Source of the DNA: Deltaproteobacteria bacterium
Lineage (GTDB): Bacteria > Myxococcota_A > UBA9160 > SMWR01
Direction: 5' to 3'
Assembly (NCBI GenBank): GCA_002729515.1
Contig: PBYF01000058.1
Location: 1 to 38,351 of the forward strand
Length of the DNA: 38,351 bases
Shown: positions 1 through 8,367 of the stretch, piece after piece
How positions within the stretch are numbered: the first letter of the stretch is position 1
How the letters are laid out: every line of letters begins with the position of its first letter
Notes under the pieces: model-generated
Told to the model about the DNA's origin: nothing
Databases searched by the model: none
What the model saw: the letters and a program-made list of their open reading frames with translations, nothing else
Position numbers and translations under genes: made by a program

Positions 1-114
1 AACCGGTGCGACGGGCTCGAGCACCATGCCGCACGAGGGACAGGCGCCCGGTCCCACCTGCCGAACCTCGGGGTGCATCGGACAGGTGAAGATTGCGCCA
101 GAATCGTCCGTCAA
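1..114 (-). CDS. Heavy-metal-binding domain protein, partial (5' end only)
   Basis: The reverse strand reads 38 codons that run off the window, with CPMHPEV at residues 11-17 and CPSCGM at 25-30. This Cys/His/Met-rich module is the small heavy-metal-binding domain found at the N-terminus of copper-type P-type ATPases and some CusB-like efflux adaptors; the main body of the protein lies outside the window. The only start codon I find in frame after the upstream stop is TTG at 114, and it has no clear Shine-Dalgarno, so the start is weak and the gene could be a remnant. It is divergent from the membrane protein starting at 189. The domain is clear from the motif; the full-length function is inference. 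Confidence 0.55.
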   Translation of the reverse strand, partial: MTDDSGAIFTCPMHPEVRQVGPGACPSCGMVLEPVAPV

Positions 115-188
115 GGGGCACCAGCGTACCCCAGGTCCGCCTATTCTCCGAGTTGTGTAACGCTACGCGCACGGGAACGAATGCAACC

Positions 189-1676
189 ATGGATTCCCGC
201 GAGAACACGAGCCCGATTCGAATCGCCCTCGGCGTCGCCGCCCTCTCGGTGCTCGTTACGTGCCTCATCAACCGGCCTTGGGAAGGCGTGCACCTCCGCG
301 ACGGGGCGTACTACGCCTATCTCGCGGAACTCCAGGGGCGGGGGCTCACACCCTACCGGGACGTATTCCACCTGCAGGGTCCGGTCCTCGTGTGGCTGGG
401 CGGGATAGCGAGTTGGTTGGGCGGGCGGATCGGGCTGACGTTCCTCGGCGCGTCGATTGCCGGGCTGATGACCTTCGCGGGGGTCCGGCTCGCCCTGGAG
501 GCACACGGCCGGCGCGGCTCGGTTGCCGAACTCCTGCCCATCGCACTCGTTACCTGGGGAGTAGCGACCGGCTGGCCCTTCATCGGGGCGTTCATCGTCT
601 CCGGCTCCCGGCCGAAGTTCCTCGCCGTGGGGCTGGCCGCGCTAGGCGTGCAGCTGCTCTGTACACAGCGACGGTTTGCGTCGGGAGTGGCCTTCGCCGT
701 CGCGTGCTGGACGTGGCAGCCGACGGCGGTGATTGCCGCCGGGGCGGTGACGGGCTGGATCGTGACTCGCCTCCTGGAACGAGATCCGGACGCGAAGCGG
801 AACGTCGCCACGACGCTGGCCGGAGTCTTCCTCGGCGTCTTCTCGGTCTCGGTGGCCACGCTCGCAGCGCTCGCAGCGCAGGGAAGCCTCGAAGCATTCG
901 TCGAACAGGCGATCGGATCCGCCCCCTCCCAGATGGAGAGAACCTTCCAGGCCGGGGCCACGCTCCACCGCATCGCAATGCTCCTGCCTCTTCCCGTCCT
1001 GGTCGTGGGGGCAATCGGACTCATTGGGGGGGTGGGACAACTGGCGTCGCGAGCAAGCGCTGCCCTTCCGTCTCGCGCTCGCAGGGTTCGCGCAGCGATG
1101 CTCGGATGGCTCGTCGCCTACCTCGCGCTGCTGTCGGTAGATTTCGACTGGCGGGGCGACACCGTCCCGCTGCTCCTGCCACTCGGGGTCTTCGCGGGAG
1201 TCGTGATGGGCCAGCTGGGGGAACGCATGTCTCGCGCGGGCGGGCTCGCGACTGCGGGGCTGCTGTGCGTCTGGCTTGCCGGCGGCGACTTGCTCTCGCC
1301 GCTCCAGCACTCTCGGCTGCCCTACCAGCAGGGCGACCGGATCCGGAGGCAAGCCGGAGACGACACCCTCCGCACCGCCGGAGGACGCGGCGTCCTCATC
1401 TTCGCCGACCCGCTCCTCGCCCAGCAGGTGGGAGAGAACCCCAAGCACCCCTACGTGTTCTGGGAGCCCGGCAGCCTCATCACCATTCGCAGCTCTCACG
1501 CGGGCGGGATCGACGGCTTCCTGGACCCCCTCATCGAGCGGCAGTACGGAGTCGTGAGCGTCGGCCCGAGAGCCGCGGCTCTCCTGCCGCACCTGGTGCC
1601 CAAGCTGGAGCCACTCTACGTACGCGATCGGACGCTCCGGTCGCGCAACCACACGTGGGTGCTCCGCGAACCCTGA
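189..1676 (+). CDS. Polytopic membrane protein, GT-C glycosyltransferase-like
   Basis: A 495-residue protein made largely of hydrophobic helices, with a first membrane segment at about residues 12-30 followed by a loop carrying RDGAYYAY and then GLTPYRDVFHLQGP. An acidic residue in the first extracytoplasmic loop followed by a 'PY.D....GP' stretch is what GT39/ArnT-type GT-C enzymes (lipid-linked sugar donor, periplasmic acceptor) look like, but I cannot name a family securely. The C-terminal 100 residues are soluble. I prefer the ATG at 189 to the upstream TTG at 93, because the sequence between them looks non-coding. It converges on recA; a short hairpin (CCGGG, 5-nt loop, CCCGG, 1685-1699) lies between the two stops without a T-tract. 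Confidence 0.75.
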   Translation: MDSRENTSPIRIALGVAALSVLVTCLINRPWEGVHLRDGAYYAYLAELQGRGLTPYRDVFHLQGPVLVWLGGIASWLGGRIGLTFLGASIAGLMTFAGVRLALEAHGRRGSVAELLPIALVTWGVATGWPFIGAFIVSGSRPKFLAVGLAALGVQLLCTQRRFASGVAFAVACWTWQPTAVIAAGAVTGWIVTRLLERDPDAKRNVATTLAGVFLGVFSVSVATLAALAAQGSLEAFVEQAIGSAPSQMERTFQAGATLHRIAMLLPLPVLVVGAIGLIGGVGQLASRASAALPSRARRVRAAMLGWLVAYLALLSVDFDWRGDTVPLLLPLGVFAGVVMGQLGERMSRAGGLATAGLLCVWLAGGDLLSPLQHSRLPYQQGDRIRRQAGDDTLRTAGGRGVLIFADPLLAQQVGENPKHPYVFWEPGSLITIRSSHAGGIDGFLDPLIERQYGVVSVGPRAAALLPHLVPKLEPLYVRDRTLRSRNHTWVLREP

Positions 1677-1706
1677 ACAGAATACCGGGTGAACCCCGGC
1701 AGGCTG

Positions 1707-2774
1707 CTAAGCAGGCACCTCCTCGGCCGGCGCGGCCTCCGGCTGTGCCGGGACGGCGCGCTTCAGACCCTTCGCCTCGTAGACCGCCTGGGCCAAGGCC
1801 TCGCGCACGTCAGGGTTCTCAGTCATGAAGCGCCGCGCGTTCTCTCGACCCTGCCCGATGCGCTCGTCGGCGTAGGAGTACCAGGCACCGCTCTTTTCGA
1901 CGATACCGGACTCGACGCCCAGGTCGATGAGATCTCCTTCGAAGCTGATGCCCTTGTTGTAGAGGATGTCGAACTCCGCCTGGCGGAAGGGCGGTGCCAC
2001 CTTGTTCTTCACCACTTTCACACGCGTGCGGTTGCCGACTACCTCATCGCCATCCTTGATGGCGGCGATGCGGCGCACGTCGAGGCGCACAGAAGAGTAG
2101 AACTTGAGCGCATTGCCGCCGGTCGTCGTCTCGGGGTTTCCGAACATGACTCCGATCTTCATGCGGATCTGGTTGATGAAGATGACCGTCGCGTTCGACT
2201 TCGAGACCGAGCCCGTGAGCTTGCGCAGAGCCTGGCTCATGAGCCGCGCGTGGAGGCCCACGTGGTGGTCTCCCATCTCGCCCTCGATTTCGGCCCGCGG
2301 TGTGAGCGCTGCCACCGAGTCGATGACCACCATGTCGATCGCCCCGGAGCGCAGCAGCACGTCCACGATCTCGAGGCCCTGCTCCCCCGTATCGGGCTGG
2401 GACACGAGCAGGTCTTCGACCTTTACGCCGAGGCGGCGCGCATAGCCCACGTCGAGGGCATGCTCGGCATCGACGAAGGCCGCCACCCCGCCGCGACGCT
2501 GCACCTGGGCCACCGCGTGGAGCGCCAGCGTCGTCTTTCCGCTCGACTCGGGACCGTAGATCTCGACCACGCGGCCGCGCGGGTAGCCACCGATCCCGAG
2601 CGCTAGATCGAGACTCACCGAACCGGTCGGAGTCGACGCGATCTCCCGGTCGATCGCGTCCTCGGTCATCTTGAGAATCGCGCCCTTGCCGAACTGCTTC
2701 TCGATGGTCGAGACCGCCAGTTCGATGGCCTTGTGCTTGTGGCTCTCAGCGCTTCCGTTGCCCTTGCCTGCCAT
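1707..2774 (-). CDS. recA: Recombinase RecA
   Basis: A 355-residue protein of normal RecA length. It has the Walker A motif GPESSGKT at 74-81, a VVIDSVAAL Walker B stretch and the L2 segment beginning [15 protein letters not shown]. It forms ATP-dependent filaments on single-stranded DNA for homologous recombination and normally also stimulates LexA cleavage. A good GGAG precedes the ATG by 8 nt. It is last in the operon pgpA-cinA-thpR-recA, 26 nt after thpR. I see no separate promoter between them, so expression from the pgpA promoter is likely. The C-terminal tail (about residues 335-355) is Ala/Pro/Glu rich, as is common for RecA. Confidence 0.98.
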   Translation of the reverse strand: MAGKGNGSAESHKHKAIELAVSTIEKQFGKGAILKMTEDAIDREIASTPTGSVSLDLALGIGGYPRGRVVEIYGPESSGKTTLALHAVAQVQRRGGVAAFVDAEHALDVGYARRLGVKVEDLLVSQPDTGEQGLEIVDVLLRSGAIDMVVIDSVAALTPRAEIEGEMGDHHVGLHARLMSQALRKLTGSVSKSNATVIFINQIRMKIGVMFGNPETTTGGNALKFYSSVRLDVRRIAAIKDGDEVVGNRTRVKVVKNKVAPPFRQAEFDILYNKGISFEGDLIDLGVESGIVEKSGAWYSYADERIGQGRENARRFMTENPDVREALAQAVYEAKGLKRAVPAQPEAAPAEEVPA

Positions 2775-2800
2775 GTGTCCTTCTCCTTCTTTCCTTTGAA

Positions 2801-3361
2801 TTAGGGGTGACCCAAACCCACTCGCTCGAGCGGGGTGTATCGGGCTCCGGAGCGAGACAACTCGCTCCGGAAGAGCACGACTTCTTCGACGGGGGAGGAC
2901 CCCGCGGCCGCGACGCCGCTCGGGTCGGGTCCCCCGCCCTGCCGGATGCGGCCCAACGTGAGATGGGCCCGGAAGGACCGGCCCTCGGGCTCGAAGCCCT
3001 CGCGCGTCACGCCGCGCTCGACGGCAGCCGCAAGTTCGGCGACCCGCTCCGCGGGCTTCACGTCGAGTGCGACCACGCGCGGACGGCGCACCGATGGAAA
3101 CAGGCGTGCCGCTCCCAGCGCGAGATCGAAGCGCGCAATCTCCCTCACCTCTTCACTCACAGCTCGCGCCAGCGGCGTCGCCTGCGCCCGCTCGATGTTG
3201 CCGAGGAAATGCAGTGTCACGTGCAAGCCCTCCGGCCGAACCCAGCGCACCGCGCCGCCCCCAGGCGCCTCGCGCAGCACACGCAGCACGCCCAGCGCCG
3301 ACGCACGTGCCGCAGCGTCGAGATCGATCGCGAAGAAGGCCCGCACGGGTGCATCGCTCAC
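2801..3361 (-). CDS. thpR: RNA 2',3'-cyclic phosphodiesterase (2H family)
   Basis: A 186-residue 2H phosphoesterase with the two diagnostic HxTx motifs, HVTLHFLG at 47-54 and HLTLGR at 133-138. The family hydrolyses 2',3'-cyclic phosphate ends of RNA (older name 2'-5' RNA ligase, LigT). Its ATG overlaps the cinA stop by 4 nt (ATGA), so translation is probably coupled. The position between cinA and recA is frequent in deltaproteobacteria-like genomes. The exact RNA substrate in vivo is not known for most bacterial members. Confidence 0.93.
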   Translation of the reverse strand: MSDAPVRAFFAIDLDAAARASALGVLRVLREAPGGGAVRWVRPEGLHVTLHFLGNIERAQATPLARAVSEEVREIARFDLALGAARLFPSVRRPRVVALDVKPAERVAELAAAVERGVTREGFEPEGRSFRAHLTLGRIRQGGGPDPSGVAAAGSSPVEEVVLFRSELSRSGARYTPLERVGLGHP

Positions 3362-4698
3362 CCCTTCTTCCCGGGCGCCGACGCCCCGCCCCGGGCGCGC
3401 ATCAGCGTCGGGCCCAGTAGCTCCTCGCCGAGCACCGCCCGGCGCACCCAGTCGAGCCCCGCCTGGGAGACGAGCCGGCGGTGGCGGTGGCGGTCGAGGG
3501 GAAAAACGAAACGCTCCACGTGGGTTCCCTCGCGGCGCGCGAGCGCCAGGTAGACGAGGCCGACAGGTTTCTCTTCGCTGCCGCCGCCGGGTCCGGAAAT
3601 ACCCGTCGTTGCCAGCCCGAAGCTCGCGCCAAAGCGCCCCCGCACGCCCTCGGCCATGGCGCGCGCCACCGGCTCGGACACGGCACCGTGCTCGGCCAGC
3701 AATTCGTCGGGCACACCGAGCAGCGCCGTCTTCGACGCGTTCGCGTAGGCGACCACACCGCCCAGGAAATAGTCCGAGGCACCCGGAACTTCACTCAGGG
3801 ACTCGGCCACGACCCCGCCGGTGCAGGACTCGGCCACAGCCAGCGTATGGCCGGCCTCCCGCAACAGATTCCCCACCACGACGGAAAGCGTCTCCTCTCC
3901 CTCGCCGTAGACGATGACCCCGAGACGCTCGCGGATCTGGACGCAGACGCGCTCGAGCCGCGCTTCGGCCTCCGCCGCCGTGGCGCCCCGGGCGACGGGT
4001 CGCAGGTAGTTGTCCGGGAAGGCCGTTCGGAAGCCCAGCGAGACGTCACCGGACGCGGCGATATCCTGGAGCTCATCGTCGAGCATCGACTCGCCGGTGC
4101 CGAAGGTACGCAGAAGCCGTGCGCGCACGACCGGACCACCGCCTTTCCTCTTTGCGATTCGCGGCAGCACCTGCTCGTCCAGCATGCGCATCATCTCGCG
4201 CGGAACACCCGGCATGCAGAAGAACACCCCGCGCCACGCCTGGGCTCCGCCAAGGGCGTCGACATCCAGCATGAAGCCAGGCGCAGTTCCAATCGGATTG
4301 GGGAGCACCTCGGCGCCTTCCGGGAAGTCCGCCTGGGTGGCGTTGTTGAGCGTCATCTCCCGGCCGACGGCCCGGAAGAAGCCGCGAATACCCTCGAGCG
4401 CCTCTTCATCGCGCACGAGCTTGCGTCCGAAGCTCTCGGCCAGGACCTGCGAGGTGAGATCGTCGCGCGTCGGCCCGAGGCCGCCGGAGACGAGCACCAC
4501 GTCGGAGCGTTCAGCAGCGCGGCGGAATGCTTCGGTCATATCAGCCGGGTCGTCGCGTACCGATGTGTGCCAGCGGGTCTGAACGTCGAGTGAAAGCAAC
4601 CGGTCCGACAGGAAGGACTTGTTCGAATCGACGATCTCACCCCGCAGCAGTTCGTCTCCGATGGTGAGAATCTCGGCGATCACCCCGGCTCCGCTCAT
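3358..4698 (-). CDS. cinA: CinA: competence/damage-inducible protein, nicotinamide-nucleotide amidase
   Basis: A 446-residue two-domain protein. The N-terminal half is the molybdopterin-binding-like (COG1058) domain with SGGLGPTRDD at 71-80. The C-terminal half is the PncC amidase domain with VAESCTGG at 288-295 (nucleophile Ser) and TGISGPGGG at 365-373. Known members combine ADP-ribose or FAD pyrophosphatase activity with deamidation of NMN to NaMN in pyridine-nucleotide recycling. Its ATG overlaps the pgpA stop and its stop overlaps the thpR start, both as ATGA, so the four-gene operon is tightly coupled. Full length, with no missing motif seen. Confidence 0.95.
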   Translation of the reverse strand: MSGAGVIAEILTIGDELLRGEIVDSNKSFLSDRLLSLDVQTRWHTSVRDDPADMTEAFRRAAERSDVVLVSGGLGPTRDDLTSQVLAESFGRKLVRDEEALEGIRGFFRAVGREMTLNNATQADFPEGAEVLPNPIGTAPGFMLDVDALGGAQAWRGVFFCMPGVPREMMRMLDEQVLPRIAKRKGGGPVVRARLLRTFGTGESMLDDELQDIAASGDVSLGFRTAFPDNYLRPVARGATAAEAEARLERVCVQIRERLGVIVYGEGEETLSVVVGNLLREAGHTLAVAESCTGGVVAESLSEVPGASDYFLGGVVAYANASKTALLGVPDELLAEHGAVSEPVARAMAEGVRGRFGASFGLATTGISGPGGGSEEKPVGLVYLALARREGTHVERFVFPLDRHRHRRLVSQAGLDWVRRAVLGEELLGPTLMRARGGASAPGKKG

Positions 4699-5207
4699 CG
4701 GGCGAAGACTCCGACCAACACCAGCAGCACGCCCGCGCCCATCAGACCTGCGATCACGTCGTCCAACATCACCCCTGCTCCACCCGCGAGGCTGCGTTCG
4801 GCCCAGCGGGCCGGCCCCGGCTTCCAGATATCAAAGCCCCGGAATAGGACGAATCCGGTCACGATCCAGAGCAGTCCCACGGGAATTTCGAGAATCACGA
4901 GCGGGGCGTAGGTCAGGAGCTGGCCGACGATCTCGTCGATCACGATGCGCCCGTCGTCCTTGCGCTCGAAGATCCGCTCCGCCTCTTCCGCCGCCCAGAC
5001 ACCGGATGAGAGCAGGGCTAGGACCGCGAGCAGGTAGAGCCAGGAGCCAAACAGGCCAATCAGGGGGAAAAGCAGGACGCCCACCGCCGAGCCGAACGTG
5101 CCAGGCGCCACGGGCGCGTAGCCCGCCCCCGCACCCGTAGCGACAAAAAGCGCCAGAGGACTCGAAGCGACCCTGATTCCCCGAGTATTTTCAGGTGTTT
5201 GTGACAT
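4695..5207 (-). CDS. pgpA: Phosphatidylglycerophosphatase A
   Basis: A 170-residue inner-membrane enzyme that dephosphorylates phosphatidylglycerophosphate to phosphatidylglycerol. Visible family motifs are APVAPGTFGS (31-40), DDGRIVIDEIVGQ (84-96), FRGFDIWKPGP (122-132) and GVMLDD (145-150); three to four hydrophobic segments lie at about 42-69, 98-122 and 152-168. I start at the ATG at 5207. The open frame extends about 470 nt further upstream, but that part has no membrane or family character and would overlap the ruvX promoter and coding start. First gene of the operon leading to recA. Confidence 0.93.
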   Translation of the reverse strand: MSQTPENTRGIRVASSPLALFVATGAGAGYAPVAPGTFGSAVGVLLFPLIGLFGSWLYLLAVLALLSSGVWAAEEAERIFERKDDGRIVIDEIVGQLLTYAPLVILEIPVGLLWIVTGFVLFRGFDIWKPGPARWAERSLAGGAGVMLDDVIAGLMGAGVLLVLVGVFAR

Positions 5208-5288
5208 CTGCCCTGGCGGGACCGCGGACGGAGGAGAAACCGCAGCTGCGGAGCGACGCCTTGGTTGGGGCGGCCAGACGCCGCGCCT

Positions 5289-5318
5289 AGAGTACCGGCT
5301 GTGCCTTTCCAGCGTCAA
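5289..5318 (-). promoter_or_regulatory. Candidate sigma70 promoter for pgpA-cinA-thpR-recA
   Basis: On the minus strand TTGACG (5318-5313) and TACTCT (5294-5289) are separated by 18 nt, which puts a start near 5282, about 75 nt ahead of the pgpA ATG. It is the only good pair I find in the 261-nt divergent gap to ruvX. Consensus match only. Confidence 0.4.
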
Positions 5319-5451
5319 TGAAAAGAGGCGAAAAAAAGGGGAAAATCGACTCCCGGTGCCCGGCCGCCCCCGCCGCCGAACCCGCAATCCACAGCCAGGT
5401 GGCGCACCCCAGCCGAGCCGAGACGCGCCGACCGGACGAGCGGCCCCGCTT

Positions 5452-5459
5452 GCTAGGAT
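5452..5459 (+). promoter_or_regulatory. Extended -10 element for ruvX-mltG
   Basis: TGC followed by TAGGAT ends 9 nt before the ruvX ATG. A transcript starting at the usual distance would begin about 3 nt before the ATG, so the message would be leaderless or nearly so. There is no Shine-Dalgarno in this short space, which agrees with that reading. No good -35 is visible. Confidence 0.4.
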
Positions 5460-5468
5460 TTCGCTCCC

Positions 5469-5912
5469 ATGTCGGTCCGAGGACCCGTGCTCGCTCTGGA
5501 CTTCGGCACCCAGCGCATCGGTCTGGCGGTTTCGGACGCGGCTGCAGAGTTCGCGTTTCCGCTGGCCGAACTCGAGTGCCGAGACGAGAAACGCGACCGC
5601 GAGGCAATTTGCGCCCTGGCCGCGGAGCGCGGCGTCGTCCAGCTCGTGGTCGGACTGCCGCTCCATATGGACGGGCACGCAGGCCCCGAGGCGGAGGCAG
5701 CACGCTCGTTCGCACAGGCCCTGGGTGCTGCGACGGGGCTCCCGGTGGAACTTCTCGACGAGCGGTGGACGACGCGGGAAGCACGCCGCGCTCTGCGTGA
5801 CGTGCAGCCACGCCGTCGCAAGCGAGAACGCGCACGCGTCGACTCCGCGGCAGCCTCACTGCTGCTGCGAACCTTCCTCGACCGCGCTCGCCACGCCGGA
5901 GGGTGCGAATGA
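5469..5912 (+). CDS. ruvX: Putative Holliday junction resolvase / pre-16S rRNA nuclease RuvX (YqgF)
   Basis: A 147-residue RNase H-fold protein of normal YqgF length. It has D11 in LDFGTQRIG, GLP at 62-64, DER at 97-99 followed by WTT, and D125 in VDSAAAS; these give the acidic active-site set. Family members process the 5' end of pre-16S rRNA and were earlier proposed as Holliday junction resolvases. It is followed directly by mltG, whose ATG overlaps its stop (ATGA). An extended -10 close to the ATG suggests leaderless translation. Confidence 0.93.
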   Translation: MSVRGPVLALDFGTQRIGLAVSDAAAEFAFPLAELECRDEKRDREAICALAAERGVVQLVVGLPLHMDGHAGPEAEAARSFAQALGAATGLPVELLDERWTTREARRALRDVQPRRRKRERARVDSAAASLLLRTFLDRARHAGGCE

Positions 5913-6919
5913 CCGCGCGAGGCGCCGCACTCGTCGCGCTGCCGGTGGCAGTACTCTCGCTGGCAGTCGCGGGCTCGCTGGTGCGCGCAGCGCTCGAGCC
6001 GGTTGCGCCGGGCTCCGTCCAGACCTCGGTCTTCGCCGTCGCCCCCGGAGAGCCCGTGGGCCGCGTCGCCACGCGCCTCAAGCGCGCCGGACTGTTGAAA
6101 AGCGCCCTCGCCTTCCGCGTGCTGGCACGCTGGCACGGTCTCGAGAGCGCGCTTCAGATCGGCGAGTTCGAACTCTCACCCGCCCAGACACCCGAGGAGT
6201 TGCTCGAGCAAATCGTCACCGGGCGAGTCGTCAGCTACGAGGTGGTAATCCCCGAGGGATTCCGCCTGGCGCAGATTGCCGACCGCCTGGCCGACGCGGG
6301 AGTGGTCGACCGCGAAGACTTCCTCGCCGTCGCGCGCTCACCCGAGACGGCGGCGACGCTGGGAGTCGAGGGCGAAACCCTCGAGGGCTACCTCTTCCCG
6401 GAGACCTATCGCGTTCCACGGGGCCTGCCTGCGCGCGCCGTGGCCCGCGTGCTCGTGGAGGAATTCCACCGGGCCTGGGCCGAGATCGCACCGCTCGCCA
6501 GGGCCCGTGACTTCTCGATGCAAGAGACGGTGACGCTGGCCTCGATCGTCGAAAAGGAGACCGGCGCGCCCGCCGAGCGCCCGCTAATCGCTTCTGTCTT
6601 CTGGAACCGTCTCGACAGATCCATGCGCCTCGAGACCGACCCCACGGTGATCTACGGCATCGCCGACTTCGACGGAAACATCCGCCGCCGCCACCTCGAG
6701 GACCGCAACAACCCGTACAACACCTACGTCATCGCGGGCCTACCCCCGGGTCCCATCGCGAGCCCCGGCCTCGAGTCGCTGCGAGCCGTGGTGCAGCCCG
6801 CGGAGAGCGACTACCTCTTCTTTGTCTCGCGCAACGACGGAACGCACGCCTTTTCGCGCACGTACCGCGAACACACCAGGGCCGTCGACGAGTATCAACG
6901 GCGAGGCCGCCGAAACTGA
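5909..6919 (+). CDS. mltG: Endolytic murein transglycosylase MltG
   Basis: A 336-residue YceG-like protein: an N-terminal membrane anchor (about 6-28), a LysM-like region with VAPGEPVGRVATRLKRAG at about 44-61, then the catalytic domain with ASIVEKETG at 211-219, whose first Glu (215) matches the catalytic residue of E. coli MltG, and LETDPTVIYG. It cleaves nascent glycan strands at the inner membrane and is thought to set strand length. I use the ATG at 5909 that overlaps the ruvX stop; a GTG 6 nt upstream is possible. It converges on mreB with a 3-nt gap. Confidence 0.95.
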   Translation: MTARGAALVALPVAVLSLAVAGSLVRAALEPVAPGSVQTSVFAVAPGEPVGRVATRLKRAGLLKSALAFRVLARWHGLESALQIGEFELSPAQTPEELLEQIVTGRVVSYEVVIPEGFRLAQIADRLADAGVVDREDFLAVARSPETAATLGVEGETLEGYLFPETYRVPRGLPARAVARVLVEEFHRAWAEIAPLARARDFSMQETVTLASIVEKETGAPAERPLIASVFWNRLDRSMRLETDPTVIYGIADFDGNIRRRHLEDRNNPYNTYVIAGLPPGPIASPGLESLRAVVQPAESDYLFFVSRNDGTHAFSRTYREHTRAVDEYQRRGRRN

Positions 6920-6922
6920 GCC

Positions 6923-7960
6923 CTAGGCGAGTGCGACGTTCTTCAGAAGCGGAAGGTTGTCCAGCGCCGCACCGGCTCCGTGAACGACGGCGGTGTAGGA
7001 ATCCTCGCTGCGCAGAATCGGGAGATTGGTCTCCTGACGGAGCACGCTGTCGAGATCTCGAAGCAGCGAGCCTCCACCGACGAGCATGATACCGCGATCG
7101 ACGATGTCGGCGGCGAGCTCCGGCGGCGTCTTCTCGAGTGTGAGGAGGACGGCCTCCACGATGGCGTGGATCGGCTCGATGAGGGCATCGCGCACCTCAT
7201 CGCTCGTCGCGACCACGACCTTGGGAATGCCGGCCACCAGGTCGCGGCCCTTGATCTCCATGGTCTCGGTCTTCCCCGTCGGCGAGGCGGTGGCGATCGT
7301 CATCTTGATCCGCTCGGCGCTTCGCTCGCCCACGAGTATGTTGTACTTGCGCTTCACGTAGTTGATGATCGCATCGTCCATCTTGTCACCGCCGCAGCGG
7401 ATCGAGCGGGAGGTGACGATTCCCGAAAGCGAGATCACGGCGACGTCGGTGGTTCCCCCACCGATATCGACCACCATGTTTCCGGTCGGTGCGGTGACGT
7501 CGAGGCCGGCACCAATGGCTGCGGCCATCGGCTCCTCGATGAGATACACCTCGCGCGCACCCGCCGACAGAGCGGACTCCCGCACGGCACGCTTTTCGAC
7601 ACTCGTGATACACGGCGGAACGCAGATCACCATCCGAGGCCGAACCAGCTTGCGCCGGCTGTGGGCGCGATGGATGAAATAGCGGAGCATCGCCTCGGTG
7701 ATCTCGAAGTCGGCAATGACGCCGTCCTTGATCGGACGGATCGCCCGAATTCCAGTGGGGGTGCGCCCGAGCATCTCCTTGGCCTCGTGGCCCACGGCCA
7801 GCACCTTCTCACCTCGGCCGGAGGCATCCTGCGCCACGGCCACCACCGACGGCTCGGAGCAGACGAGCCCCTTGCCGCGCACGTAGACCAATGTGTTGGC
7901 CGTTCCGAGATCAATGGCGAGATCGTGTGAGAACGCGCCCGCAATCGCGTCGAAGAACAT
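6923..7960 (-). CDS. mreB: Rod shape-determining protein MreB
   Basis: A 345-residue actin-like ATPase with the phosphate-1 motif LAIDLGTANTLVY near residue 14, DIGGGTTD in the middle and a GGGSLL adenosine-binding loop near the C-terminus. It polymerises under the inner membrane and directs the elongation machinery. The open frame reaches 7996, but the ATG at 7960 gives the canonical N-terminus and has GGGA about 9 nt upstream. mreC, mreD, pbp2 and rodA, its usual partners, are absent from the window; instead it lies 73 nt behind the small membrane gene that closes the Pup-proteasome run. Whether it shares that transcript cannot be decided here. Confidence 0.95.
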   Translation of the reverse strand: MFFDAIAGAFSHDLAIDLGTANTLVYVRGKGLVCSEPSVVAVAQDASGRGEKVLAVGHEAKEMLGRTPTGIRAIRPIKDGVIADFEITEAMLRYFIHRAHSRRKLVRPRMVICVPPCITSVEKRAVRESALSAGAREVYLIEEPMAAAIGAGLDVTAPTGNMVVDIGGGTTDVAVISLSGIVTSRSIRCGGDKMDDAIINYVKRKYNILVGERSAERIKMTIATASPTGKTETMEIKGRDLVAGIPKVVVATSDEVRDALIEPIHAIVEAVLLTLEKTPPELAADIVDRGIMLVGGGSLLRDLDSVLRQETNLPILRSEDSYTAVVHGAGAALDNLPLLKNVALA

Positions 7961-8033
7961 CGTTGTCGGTCCCTTCCGCGCTGACGAGAGGCGCAAGCAC
8001 CGTATCGGCAGTTCATGGGAAGGAATTGAGCAG

Positions 8034-8366
8034 CTAATCGCGTGGCGAAGAATCCGGGTCCTGGTTCACCAGATGGATCAGTTCGGCCGCGGAAACGCGG
8101 ACGGCTTCGAGATGCTGCCGGTGAGCGGTGAGCGCCGCTTCGGCCGTCCCGAGGTCGGCCTCCAAGCCCGTGACTCGCGCCTCGAGTTGGTCCGCGCGGC
8201 GGGCTTCGACGCCCAGCCCGATCAGAGCCAGGAGCAACAGGCCGAGCAGCAACCAGGGCGTCCAGTGACGGAAAGCCTCTGGCCGGTCCGGGGCCTCCGA
8301 CCCCTCCGGCACGTCGGACCCGGCGCCGCCCGGCACCACCTCGAGCTTCGGGCCGGCCTCGGCCAC
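8034..8366 (-). CDS. Small single-pass membrane protein with coiled coil, coupled to pafA
   Basis: A 110-residue protein I do not recognise. It has an acidic, Pro/Gly-rich N-terminus (1-33), one strong membrane segment (about 36-53), then a heptad-like helix (about 55-98) and an acidic tail. It starts with GTG 1 nt after the pafA TAG, so translation is probably coupled and it belongs to the Pup-proteasome transcript. The third-position GC bias is coding-like. No cysteine, no signal-peptidase or lipobox motif. Membrane topology cannot be fixed from the charges. Because ARC recognises Pup through coiled coils, an adaptor or membrane-anchor role is a tempting guess but only a guess; an unrelated passenger gene is equally possible. 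Confidence 0.7.
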   Translation of the reverse strand: MAEAGPKLEVVPGGAGSDVPEGSEAPDRPEAFRHWTPWLLLGLLLLALIGLGVEARRADQLEARVTGLEADLGTAEAALTAHRQHLEAVRVSAAELIHLVNQDPDSSPRD

Positions 8367-8367
8367 G

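Noticed and set aside
1685-1699. Terminator between the membrane protein and recA
   Set aside because: Only a 5-pair stem with no T-tract on either strand.
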